From NCBI GenBank assembly GCA_003508565.1, contig DNUI01000060.1, forward strand, positions 1 through 14,944: a stretch of DNA of 14,944 bases, written 5' to 3'. Within the stretch, counting starts at the first letter, position 1; every line of letters begins with the position of its first letter. This document shows positions 1 through 7,500 of this stretch, one piece after another. A model generated the notes under the pieces. That model saw nothing but the letters and a program-made list of their open reading frames with translations, was not told the DNA's origin and ran no database searches. The translations under genes were made by a program, and so were the position numbers. Source of the DNA: Syntrophaceae bacterium. Its GTDB lineage: Bacteria > Desulfobacterota > Syntrophia > Syntrophales > UBA2185.

Positions 1-121
1 GGCAACACGGCAGGAAAGACTTAATTGATTTTCTGCCACGCAAATCGAAGGATCTTTGGTTTAATGTTTCCATTAAGGGATTTTATCAGGGGTTTCCCAT
101 ATAGAGAAGCCTTGTGAGGTA
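1..121 (-). other. left-edge stretch downstream of hcyBio; no certain gene
   Basis: This is the end of the window beyond the hcyBio stop. Read on the minus strand, a frame opens with ATG at 73 and stays open for 24 codons to the edge (first residues METLNQRSFD). It has no Shine-Dalgarno sequence, and an open frame that short is expected by chance, so I do not call it a gene. Two small inverted repeats are visible. TTAATG/CATTAA at 61-76 has a GAAA loop on the minus strand. A longer imperfect hairpin lies at about 9-37 (ggcag/ctgcc core plus aaa/ttt). Neither is followed by a U-tract inside the window, so neither is a convincing terminator. Confidence 0.3.
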
Positions 122-1300
122 TCATGAAGCCACGGAGGGAAGGTGCTGCTGTGGTTCTCCAAGGAGAAAGTCCCCGCGTTCAATCCACTCTTTAAGAATA
201 TGGGCAATTTCTCTTGCCTTATAGTAACTGGAAAGAGGTGCAGTGATTATTTTACGGCCGTTCAATGTTATCTCACCGGAGAAGAGTTCCCCGTAGCTCA
301 CTTCACCGAGGCTTTTAAGAGCACCGCCTTTTGGATAATCCATGCTGTAGTCATAGACCTGTGTATAGATCTCTTCATTTTTTACCGATGTGTATCGTGC
401 CATTTCTTCATTTAACACAGGGATCGGAATACCTATCCCGACGTACAAAGAAACCCCATATCCTAACATGCTGGCTCCTACAAGCCATGCAGGACTCATT
501 GCTTTGAGATTTCCGATAGTGGCGATTGTTCCCGCACCCTCTTTGGGGACACCGTTTTTACCTCTTGCAACATTCGGATTGTGCTGAGTTCCCTGCCAGG
601 CAACATAGCCTTGGGTGCCCCCTAAAAATATTCTTGTTCCGATACCGATCGTCATGTAATACGGATCGTTAAACATAGGACTTAGCTGTCCGGAAGTTGC
701 GTAATTGGCATTCGCCATACGGGGTCTCAAAACCCCCATGTAGGTATATATAGTTTTATCGGACATATTGACGGCACAACTGTAATTCTGATAGGCATTT
801 CGGGGGTTGAAGAGAACGGCATCTCGTAAATCATTAATTGTAATATTCTTTTCATATTTCCTTGCAGGATAACAATCAGTTCCATATCCTTCGGCACGCA
901 GTCTGATTACATTTCCTGCCACCAGATCCTCAATGACGTGTCCTCCTCCATAGTTAAATTCACCCGGATAGACGCTGTTGAGGGGATCTCCTTCGACAAC
1001 TTCTGTTGCGCCTAGATAACAGTCCACTGCAGCGATGCCACCGTATGCCTGTACGTCATTCAGCCATATTTTTGAGGCTTTTATCTTTGGAGAGGTGTGC
1101 CCGAAGTTCAGGAATGCACCTGATGAACACATGGGACCGAATGTTCCCGTGGTGACCACATCTATTTTGCTGGCAGCTTCCACATAACCGTGTTTCTCAG
1201 CAATCTGCATCATCTCTTCCGCTGTGACAACAACAGCTTTACCCTGCCTGATCTTCTCGTTGATCTCTGTGTAAGATTTATTTACCTTGAATTTTTTCAT
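122..1300 (-). CDS. HcyBio / DUF39 family homocysteine biosynthesis protein
   Basis: The protein has 392 residues from the ATG at 1300 and matches, from memory, the DUF39 (COG1900, HcyBio) family. That family is implicated in making homocysteine from aspartate semialdehyde and a reduced sulfur source in methanogens and in sulfate-reducing bacteria. The N-terminus (KSYTEINEKI, then GKAVVVTAEEM at about 20-30) and the glycine-rich TGTFGPMCSSGAFLNFGH stretch at 51-68 are typical. Cysteines at 58, 94, 143 and 175 are candidates for the persulfide-type chemistry proposed for the family. No CBS domains follow the core, unlike the methanogen form. An upstream ATG at 1333 would add 11 residues, but 1300 fits the usual N-terminus and has an AGGA about 10 nt upstream. 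The start overlaps the end of dut by 23 nt, which suggests coupling. The usual partners (NIL-domain ferredoxin, COG2122 ApbE-like protein) are not in this window. Confidence 0.88.
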   Translation of the reverse strand: MKKFKVNKSYTEINEKIRQGKAVVVTAEEMMQIAEKHGYVEAASKIDVVTTGTFGPMCSSGAFLNFGHTSPKIKASKIWLNDVQAYGGIAAVDCYLGATEVVEGDPLNSVYPGEFNYGGGHVIEDLVAGNVIRLRAEGYGTDCYPARKYEKNITINDLRDAVLFNPRNAYQNYSCAVNMSDKTIYTYMGVLRPRMANANYATSGQLSPMFNDPYYMTIGIGTRIFLGGTQGYVAWQGTQHNPNVARGKNGVPKEGAGTIATIGNLKAMSPAWLVGASMLGYGVSLYVGIGIPIPVLNEEMARYTSVKNEEIYTQVYDYSMDYPKGGALKSLGEVSYGELFSGEITLNGRKIITAPLSSYYKAREIAHILKEWIERGDFLLGEPQQHLPSVAS

Positions 1301-1757
1301 GAGGCGTCCATCCTGTATGACCGAATCCCCCATCCCCTCTTGGAGTTATATCAAGTTGTTGACTCAATGTCCATGAAACCTTACATACCCGATGCACTAC
1401 CATTTGTGCAATACGGTCACCGCGCCTGATGACAAAAGGTGTTTCCCCATGGTTAATCATAATGATGCCAATCTCCCCACGATAGTCTGCATCAATGGTT
1501 CCGGGAGAGTTCACCAGCGTCACGCCATTTTTTATGGCGAGGCCGCTACGAGGCCTTATTTCAGCTTCATAACCTACCGGCAGTGCAATCGAAATACCTG
1601 TGGGAATCATCTTTCTTTGGCCTGGAAAGATAGTTTCTTCTTTATCCACGGCGGCATAGATATCCATGCCTGCTGCATGTTCAGTCATGTATCGGGGAAG
1701 TGAAATGTCGTGATAGCCAGACAATATCTGTATGGGTATTTTAATTTCTTCCATCAT
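1278..1757 (-). CDS. dut: deoxyuridine 5'-triphosphate nucleotidohydrolase (dUTPase)
   Basis: Dut hydrolyses dUTP to dUMP and pyrophosphate, keeping uracil out of DNA and supplying dUMP for thymidylate. It is a homotrimeric cytosolic enzyme. The 159-residue protein carries all five family motifs in order: AAGMDIYA (28-35), RPRSGLAIK (68-76), GTIDADYRG (86-94, with the catalytic Asp at 89), RGDRIAQ (112-118), and the flexible P-loop-like C-terminal motif RGDGGFGHTG (140-149). The last motif more often reads FGSTG; here His replaces Ser. About ten extra residues follow it. Two tandem ATG codons (1757 and 1754) are possible starts. Neither has a recognisable Shine-Dalgarno sequence, and the M16 gene stops only 6 nt upstream, so translation may depend on re-initiation. 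The 3' end overlaps hcyBio. Confidence 0.97.
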   Translation of the reverse strand: MMEEIKIPIQILSGYHDISLPRYMTEHAAGMDIYAAVDKEETIFPGQRKMIPTGISIALPVGYEAEIRPRSGLAIKNGVTLVNSPGTIDADYRGEIGIIMINHGETPFVIRRGDRIAQMVVHRVCKVSWTLSQQLDITPRGDGGFGHTGWTPHEKIQGK

Positions 1758-1763
1758 TGGAAT

Positions 1764-3038
1764 TCAAATTTTATCTCCAAAGCTAAAAGAAATGTCTTTC
1801 TTTGAGACTCTTCCCGTGGCAGCAAGGGTTATGGTATCGGGTGTGAAAATTTCACAGGCCAGGTTTTTCACATCTTCTGCCGTGACTGCATCTATCGAGG
1901 CAATGACATCTTCCGGAGATATATGCCTTTCAAAGAAAATCTCATTCTTTGCCAATCTAATCATACGATTATCGGTACTCTCCATTGAGAGCAGGAAATT
2001 TCCCTTGATTAGCTCCTTGGCCTGCATCATTTCTTTCTCTGACAGGATATTATCGCGTAACCGTTTCAATTCTTCAAGTATTAGCGTTACGACAATCTGA
2101 ACTTTATCCTCACTGGTGCCTGCATATATGCCTAAAGAACCTACATCCATGTAAGGGTTAAGATATGAATGGATTGCGTAGGCGAGCCCCTTTTTTTCTC
2201 TGATTTCCTGAAACAGCCTCGAGCTCATACATCCTCCCAAAACAGCATTCAATAAGAAGCTGGAATATCTATTGGGGCTTATTGCAGATGGAGCAAGAGT
2301 CCCGACAATCATATGTACCTGTTCCAGGTCTTTTTCCAGGGTAGCCACTTTTGATGTAACCACCGGAGTACTCTTTATTGAAGGATACGTTTTCCCAGAT
2401 ATGGATCCAAATGCCTGCTCTACCAGGTCGGAAAGTACATCATGCTTTAGGTTGCCTGCGGCTGCCAGAACCAGGTTATCGCTTTTGTACCTTGCGTTGA
2501 AGAAGGAAAGGATTTTTTCTCTCGTAAAGGATGTTACTTGGTCTTTCTTTCCCAATATGGGGAGACTTAAAGGGTGGTTGTTCCAGAATATATTCTCAAA
2601 AAAATCATGAATATAATCATCAGGTGAATCTTCGATCATATTGATTTCCTGAAGGATAACGGATTGCTCCTTGCGGATTTCTTCTTCATTAAAACATGAA
2701 TGTATGAAAATATCGGCAAGAAGGTCTATCGCCATCGATAGATGATAGTCCGGTATCTTTATATAAAATGAGGTGAGTTCCTTGCCGGTGAACGCATTCA
2801 TCATGCCACCGACAGAATCAATAGCCGAAGCGATATCGAACGCAGACCTTTTCTCAGTTCCTTTAAAGAGCATGTGTTCGATAAAGTGAGCCGTTCCGTT
2901 CGATAAGGAATCTTCATACCGGGAACCACTCTGTACCCAGAGCCCTATTGATATTGACCTGACCCGATTGATTTCTTCGGAAATGACCCTGATACCGTTA
3001 GAAAGAACGGTTTTATTGTGCATTCGCACCCATTGCAT
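1764..3038 (-). CDS. M16 family zinc metallopeptidase (processing-peptidase-like)
   Basis: This is a 424-residue protein of the pitrilysin/mitochondrial-processing-peptidase type, similar to Bacillus YmxG/MlpA. The inverted zinc motif HFIEH lies at 51-55 (His51, catalytic Glu54, His55). The third zinc ligand, Glu131, sits in LQEINMIEDSPDD at the expected 76-residue spacing, so the enzyme should be active. The second half-domain has the glycine-rich and substrate-contact stretch GLAYAIHSY. I see no signal peptide, so it is probably cytosolic. The substrate is unknown. The gene overlaps the end of pnp by 26 nt. Start choice is uncertain: ATG 3038 sits directly against AGGAAGG, a GTG at 3029 has that same sequence at a better 9-nt spacing, and ATG 3023 gives the most family-like N-terminus (MHNKTVLSNGIRV). 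The pnp-M16-dut order is also known from Clostridia. Confidence 0.93.
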   Translation of the reverse strand: MQWVRMHNKTVLSNGIRVISEEINRVRSISIGLWVQSGSRYEDSLSNGTAHFIEHMLFKGTEKRSAFDIASAIDSVGGMMNAFTGKELTSFYIKIPDYHLSMAIDLLADIFIHSCFNEEEIRKEQSVILQEINMIEDSPDDYIHDFFENIFWNNHPLSLPILGKKDQVTSFTREKILSFFNARYKSDNLVLAAAGNLKHDVLSDLVEQAFGSISGKTYPSIKSTPVVTSKVATLEKDLEQVHMIVGTLAPSAISPNRYSSFLLNAVLGGCMSSRLFQEIREKKGLAYAIHSYLNPYMDVGSLGIYAGTSEDKVQIVVTLILEELKRLRDNILSEKEMMQAKELIKGNFLLSMESTDNRMIRLAKNEIFFERHISPEDVIASIDAVTAEDVKNLACEIFTPDTITLAATGRVSKKDISFSFGDKI

Positions 3039-5133
3039 CCTTCCTGCTAAGCCGTATTTTCCCTTGCTTATCGATCTCGAGGACTTTTACTAGAACTTCT
3101 TCCCCTTCCTGGATGATGTCGGTAACCTTTTTAACCCTTTCCCTGGAAAGCTGCGATATGTGAACCAAACCTTCCGTCCCCGGCAATATTTCGACAAAAG
3201 CTCCAAAATCAACAATCTTCTTGACAATGCCGCGATAGATCTTTCCCACCTCTGCGTCTTCAGTTAACCACTTAACCATTGCTACGGCTCTCGATGCCGC
3301 TTCTGAATCACTCGATGCGATGGTTACGGTACCGTCGTCTTCTACGTCGATGGTAACACCTGTCTCACTGATAATCTGTCTGATATTCTTCCCACCGCTG
3401 CCGATCACATCTCTTACTTTTTCAGGTTTTACCTTTATCGTCGTAATCCGCGGGGCATATTTCGAGATGTCCTCTCTTGGTTCGGCAAGTGTCTGTGTAA
3501 GCTTTTCAATGATAAAAATGCGACCCTCTCTTGCTTGGTATAACGCTTTTCTCAAGATATCCTCATTCAATCCGCCAATTTTGATGTCCATTTGCAATGC
3601 CGTGATTCCCTTTTTTGTCCCGCACACTTTGAGATCCATATCACCTGCATGATCTTCATCTCCGATAATATCAGAAAGAATGACCACCTTGTCGTCTTCC
3701 TTTAATAAACCCATTGCAATACCGGCGACAGCATCCTTTACCGGTACACCCGCATCCATGAGGGAAAGCGAACCTCCGCATACTGTGGCCATTGATGATG
3801 AACCATTCGAAGACATGATTTCAGAGACAATTCTAATGGTGTAAGGAAACGCTTCCTCTGAAGGAAGTATCGGCAGTAAAGCTTTTCTCGCAAGAGCACC
3901 ATGTCCAATTTCTCTCCTGCCCGGACTCCTTAAAGGTCTTGCTTCTCCTACGCAATACGGCGGAAAATTGTAGTGGAGGATAAAAGCTCTCATCTCTTCA
4001 CCACTTACATAGTCCATTCGCTGTTCGTCCGAGGACGTGCCCAGTGTGAGAGCGGCAAGGGCTTGGGTTTCTCCTCTTGTAAAAAGGGCAGATCCGTGAG
4101 CCCTTGGTAGAATCCCTACTTCGGCGCTTATCGGCCTGATATCCGCGTTAGACCTTCCGTCGGTTCTCTTGTTCTCGTGTATTATCATTTTCCTGATGAT
4201 TTGCCGCTCCAGATCCGACAGAATATTTTTCACCTGGGGAGCGAGCCTGTCATCGTCGGCACAAATATCCTTGATAACCTTTTCGTTTATCCAATCCAGT
4301 TCTTTATGTCTGTCAAGCTTTCTTGCTATGCAATAGGCTTCTTTCATGCTGCTGGCTGCCGCTTCCGTAACTTTTTCAAGAAGGATTTCATCTACGGTGA
4401 TTGTATCCACCGCCCTTTTCTCTTTCCCTATCATTTCACGAATATGACCCTGAAGTTCAAATACTGGGCGTAGTGACTCTATGCCGAAATTAATCGCATC
4501 AACAATTGTATCCTCTTCTACCTCGACGGCCGATCCTTCAAGCATCACCAGATTAATATCAAAATCTTTGCTTCCAGGAACGGGCCTGGTTTTTCTTCCC
4601 ACGATAAAAAGGTTGAAATCACTTTTCTCCAGGGCATCCGAAGGGGGATTACATACAAATGTGCCGTCAACACGTCCGACGCGAATAGCGGCAATGGGGC
4701 CGTTGAAAGGGATATCAGAGATTTCGAGCGCGACAGAAGCTCCGAATAATGCTGTCACAGCGGGATCATTCTCATTATCCATGGACAGTAATGTCGCTAC
4801 GATTTGAGTTTCGTGAAAATAGCCTTTCGGAAAAAGGGGTCGGAGGGACCTGTCGATTATCCTTGATGTCAATATTTCTCTTTCATTGGGTCGGCCCTCC
4901 CGTTTAAAAAACCCTCCGGGAATTTTTCCCGCGGCAAAAGTCATCTCCTGATAATCAACCGTCAGGGGCATAAAATCGACGCCTTCTCTCTTATGTTTAA
5001 GCGAGACAGCCGTTACAATGACTACCGTATCCCCATAGGTCACAAGAACTGATCCATCAGCCTGACCTGCCATATAGTTTGTTTTGATAGAAATATCTCT
5101 TCCCGCAAAATCTATACTAAACGTGTTTTGCAT
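3013..5133 (-). CDS. pnp: polyribonucleotide nucleotidyltransferase (PNPase)
   Basis: PNPase degrades RNA phosphorolytically from the 3' end to nucleoside diphosphates and can add tails in reverse. It acts as a ring-shaped trimer, often with RNase E in a degradosome. The 706 residues show the full architecture. The first RNase PH domain includes FFKREGRPNEREILTSR (75-91). A helical linker follows, then the second, catalytic RNase PH domain with GDEDHAGDMD (491-500), where Asp492 and Asp498 match the essential aspartates of E. coli. The KH domain has its GSGG loop at 578-581, and the S1 domain begins near 629 (GKIYRGIVKKIVDFGAFVEI). Length is normal for the family. ATG 5133 has a TGAGGA about 9 nt upstream. 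The 124-nt gap after rpsO contains a possible leader hairpin. In enterobacteria PNPase autoregulates through its leader; that is inference here. Confidence 0.99.
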   Translation of the reverse strand: MQNTFSIDFAGRDISIKTNYMAGQADGSVLVTYGDTVVIVTAVSLKHKREGVDFMPLTVDYQEMTFAAGKIPGGFFKREGRPNEREILTSRIIDRSLRPLFPKGYFHETQIVATLLSMDNENDPAVTALFGASVALEISDIPFNGPIAAIRVGRVDGTFVCNPPSDALEKSDFNLFIVGRKTRPVPGSKDFDINLVMLEGSAVEVEEDTIVDAINFGIESLRPVFELQGHIREMIGKEKRAVDTITVDEILLEKVTEAAASSMKEAYCIARKLDRHKELDWINEKVIKDICADDDRLAPQVKNILSDLERQIIRKMIIHENKRTDGRSNADIRPISAEVGILPRAHGSALFTRGETQALAALTLGTSSDEQRMDYVSGEEMRAFILHYNFPPYCVGEARPLRSPGRREIGHGALARKALLPILPSEEAFPYTIRIVSEIMSSNGSSSMATVCGGSLSLMDAGVPVKDAVAGIAMGLLKEDDKVVILSDIIGDEDHAGDMDLKVCGTKKGITALQMDIKIGGLNEDILRKALYQAREGRIFIIEKLTQTLAEPREDISKYAPRITTIKVKPEKVRDVIGSGGKNIRQIISETGVTIDVEDDGTVTIASSDSEAASRAVAMVKWLTEDAEVGKIYRGIVKKIVDFGAFVEILPGTEGLVHISQLSRERVKKVTDIIQEGEEVLVKVLEIDKQGKIRLSRKDAMGANAQ

Positions 5134-5178
5134 GCACTTATTTCCTCATTATGATGTTTTATATATTGCTGAAATACA

Positions 5179-5210
5179 AACGCCGGGCGCAATACAAACT
5201 GACCCGCGTT
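5179..5210 (-). promoter_or_regulatory. candidate stem-loop in the pnp leader
   Basis: In the 124-nt rpsO-pnp gap the minus strand folds AACGC-GGG against CCC-G-GCGTT. That gives eight base pairs with one bulged G and a 15-nt loop, and no U-tract follows, so it is not a terminator. It lies about 45 nt upstream of the pnp start codon. In E. coli a leader hairpin upstream of pnp is cut by RNase III and lets PNPase control its own mRNA. A similar role here is only an inference from position. No other structure is evident in this gap. Confidence 0.35.
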
Positions 5211-5257
5211 GGTAAAATCTTTTTTTCTGTATTCTGTCACTAGAATTTGGTCCTGAA

Positions 5258-5524
5258 TTATTTTCTGAGCCCAAGTCGTTGAATCACACTCCTGTACCTT
5301 GCCACATCCTTTTTTTTAAGGTAATCCAGAAGACGTCTTCTCTGTCCCACAAGTTTCAATAGACCCCTGCGAGAGTGATGATCCTTTTTGTGAATTTTAA
5401 AATGTTCTGTGAGGTACTCAATTCTGGCGCTGAGAAGAGCAATCTGGACTTCAGGAGACCCAGTGTCAACCGCATGCAATTGAAAATTACCAATGACTTC
5501 CTTCCTTTTTTCCGAATCTAACAC
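5258..5524 (-). CDS. rpsO: 30S ribosomal protein S15
   Basis: S15 is a primary 16S rRNA-binding protein of the small-subunit platform and contacts the three-way junction of helices 20-22. The 88-residue length is canonical. The sequence carries the signature stretch HKKDHHSRRGLLKLVGQRRRLLDYL (about 45-69), the N-terminal TGSPEVQIALLSARI (about 21-35) and the terminal YRSVIQRLGLRK. The start codon is GTG at 5524, preceded by an excellent AGGGAGGA with 9-nt spacing. A possible structured leader separates it from truB. S15 represses its own mRNA in several phyla through unrelated leader folds. The ribF gene that often sits between truB and rpsO is not present. Confidence 0.99.
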   Translation of the reverse strand: MLDSEKRKEVIGNFQLHAVDTGSPEVQIALLSARIEYLTEHFKIHKKDHHSRRGLLKLVGQRRRLLDYLKKKDVARYRSVIQRLGLRK

Positions 5525-5546
5525 CGCTTTATTTCCTCCCTAAAAG

Positions 5547-5599
5547 TTAGTGTTCAGTGACCACAAGCACATCCCACAAGCTCCAGCCGCAGGCACTAA
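5547..5599 (-). promoter_or_regulatory. rpsO: candidate structured rpsO leader (possible S15 autoregulatory site)
   Basis: The 78-nt truB-rpsO gap holds more structure than a plain spacer. On the minus strand TTAGTG (5599-5594) can pair with CACTAA (5552-5547), enclosing about 41 nt and ending just before the Shine-Dalgarno sequence. Part of the same 5' arm (AGTGCC) could instead pair with GGTCACT, so two exclusive folds are possible. The 8-mer GCTTGTGG is directly repeated at 5581-5574 and 5568-5561, 13 nt apart. Position and exclusivity suggest an S15-responsive leader, but I cannot match it to any known S15 RNA class. Confidence 0.35.
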
Positions 5600-5602
5600 G
5601 CC

Positions 5603-6532
5603 TTATTGGTCACTATTAAATGTTCTCACTATTTTAACGACATGTCTCCTGTCATCCAATTCATTTATCTGATCGGATGCATAAAGCATTTTTGCAATAG
5701 AGACAAGGTTATTCTCATCCGCTATGAACTTTATCATATCTCCCACTGCAAGGGAAGGGATATGATATTTTCTGAAGGTTTCTGAAATTGGTTGATAACC
5801 TTCCCTCAATTTTTTGGCGAATGCATGGTCGATATAGATAGCCGGAATGTCAGGAAGCGCATCAACCAGGGGAATAATGTGTTCCAGAGGAATATTTTCC
5901 TTACTAGAGCCACGGAGCGGCACCGCAGATGACTCGGAAAAACGACCACTCCTTGTTCTTCGCAGGCTCGCGAGGCACGCCCCGCAGCCCAATACATCAC
6001 CGATGTCAGAACATAAGGTTCTGATATAAGTGCCCTTTGAACAGGACATGGAAAAAGTTACATAGGGTAATTTCAGATCCTTAATTACAATGTTATAAAT
6101 TTCCACAATTCTTGATGGCGGTTCGATTGTGATCCCTTTCCTCGCCCATTTGTAGAGAGATTTACCGCGAAATTTTATCGCTGAATATCGGGGAGGCACC
6201 TGTTCTACTCTGCCAACAAAGCCATAAATAGCATTTTCTATGTCGTTTACACTGATATGAAAATCATCACGTGAGATAATTTCACCCTCTATATCCTGAG
6301 TGTCTGATCTAACGCCCAGTAACATTGTTGCCGTGTAATCTTTCGTATCCATTGCAAAGAACTGCACAAGCTTCGTTGCCTCATTTATACAGACAGGCAG
6401 AACGCCTGTTGCCATAGGATCAAGGGTGCCAGTATGTCCGGCTTTTTTTACAGAGAGTGCCTTTTTCACATCCTCGACTACGTCGTGAGATGTTTTCCCG
6501 GACGGTTTATCGATAACAACAATGCCGTTCAT
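5603..6532 (-). CDS. truB: tRNA pseudouridine(55) synthase TruB
   Basis: TruB converts U55 in the T-loop of nearly all elongator tRNAs to pseudouridine and acts as a tRNA-folding chaperone. The 309 residues are normal for the family (E. coli 314). N-terminal GIVVIDKPSGKTSHDVV (3-19) is followed by the catalytic AGHTGTLDPMATGVLPV (31-47), whose nucleophile is Asp38. Then come PPRYSAIKFRGKSLYKWARKG (113-133), KGTYIRTLCSDIG (166-178) and LRRTRSGRF (190-198). The last 75 residues or so correspond to the C-terminal RNA-binding PUA-like domain. The ATG overlaps the nrnA stop in an ATGA arrangement, a strong sign of translational coupling. Confidence 0.98.
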   Translation of the reverse strand: MNGIVVIDKPSGKTSHDVVEDVKKALSVKKAGHTGTLDPMATGVLPVCINEATKLVQFFAMDTKDYTATMLLGVRSDTQDIEGEIISRDDFHISVNDIENAIYGFVGRVEQVPPRYSAIKFRGKSLYKWARKGITIEPPSRIVEIYNIVIKDLKLPYVTFSMSCSKGTYIRTLCSDIGDVLGCGACLASLRRTRSGRFSESSAVPLRGSSKENIPLEHIIPLVDALPDIPAIYIDHAFAKKLREGYQPISETFRKYHIPSLAVGDMIKFIADENNLVSIAKMLYASDQINELDDRRHVVKIVRTFNSDQ

Positions 6533-7500
6533 GGGTTAAATGAAAGTTCCTCTATGGCTTTTAAAACTCTATGTAAAACATTCTCGAAATCCCCATTTAT
6601 GTAGCATGCGGCGGCATTTATATGTCCTCCTCCTCCAAATAAACCGGCAATGCGCTCTACGCTGACCTTCCCTTTTGATCGGAAACTTAGCTTAAATTGA
6701 TGTTCCGATAATTCCATAAAGAGAATGGATATTTCGATTCCTCGAATAGAGCGGGGAATATCTACAAAACCTTCCGTGAGTTCATTACAGGCTCCAGTTT
6801 GTTCGAGGTCCTTTCGGGTGACGAGCATGTAGCCGACCTTTATGCCCCAATCAAAAACAAGAGTTTCTAATGCCCGTGTGAGAAGTCTGATTTTAGCAAG
6901 AGGATTGCTTTCATATATATTTTCTGAAATCCACTGAGGATCAGCGCCTTTTTCTACAAGGTTTCCTGCTGCAATTAGTGTGTTCGCGCTCGTATTTCTG
7001 TAACAGAATCCTCCCGTGTCAGTCAGAATGGCCGCATACAAGTTGGTTGCTATATCTTTTGTAATAGTGCTGTTTATCTTTATTATAAGCCTGTAAATCA
7101 GCTCTGCCGAAGAACTCGCAAGGTGGTCTATGAAAGTAACAGTGCCAAAGTTTTCGTTTGAGATATGGTGATCAATATTTATAATCTTCTCCACAGTGCC
7201 TATACGACGAGCTTCATTTCCTGTTCTATCCAGTTCACTGCAATCTATCACAAAGACTACATCAAAATTTTCAAGTGCGGGAAGTGTATGAACAATCTTG
7301 TGGCTGCCAGGGAGAAAGCAATAAATTTCCGGCGTTTCATCCTGATTATACACCACAACATCCTTGCCAACATTTTTCAGCATTTGATAAAGCGCAAGTT
7401 CCGATCCAAGAGCATCGCCGTCAAGTCTCACGTGGGATGTGATAAGAAAAGAATTGTACCTGTTTATTATATCAATAATACTATTCAACATGCGGTTCAT
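6529..7500 (-). CDS. nrnA: DHH-family bifunctional oligoribonuclease / pAp phosphatase (NrnA)
   Basis: NrnA-type enzymes degrade 2-5-nt RNAs to mononucleotides and dephosphorylate pAp from sulfur metabolism, using manganese. From ATG 7500 the protein has 323 residues. It shows the DHH motif series: HVRLDGDALGS (23-33), FVIDCSE (83-89), NIDHHISNENFG (108-119), ILTDTGGF (158-165), and the C-terminal DHHA1 signature FGGGGHINAAA (288-298). The same frame runs upstream to a TTG at 7563, but that would overlap rbfA by 83 nt and adds an atypical N-terminus. ATG 7500 (or 7491) is preferred and overlaps rbfA by about 20 nt. Deposited relatives may also be called RecJ-like or DHH phosphoesterase. With PNPase in the same operon it supplies the final step of RNA decay. 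Confidence 0.94.
   Translation of the reverse strand: MNRMLNSIIDIINRYNSFLITSHVRLDGDALGSELALYQMLKNVGKDVVVYNQDETPEIYCFLPGSHKIVHTLPALENFDVVFVIDCSELDRTGNEARRIGTVEKIINIDHHISNENFGTVTFIDHLASSSAELIYRLIIKINSTITKDIATNLYAAILTDTGGFCYRNTSANTLIAAGNLVEKGADPQWISENIYESNPLAKIRLLTRALETLVFDWGIKVGYMLVTRKDLEQTGACNELTEGFVDIPRSIRGIEISILFMELSEHQFKLSFRSKGKVSVERIAGLFGGGGHINAAACYINGDFENVLHRVLKAIEELSFNP

Noticed and set aside
5211..5245. Promoter-like GTGACA-N17-TTTTAC upstream of pnp
   Set aside because: The -35 is good but the -10 matches only three of six bases, too weak to annotate without start-site data.
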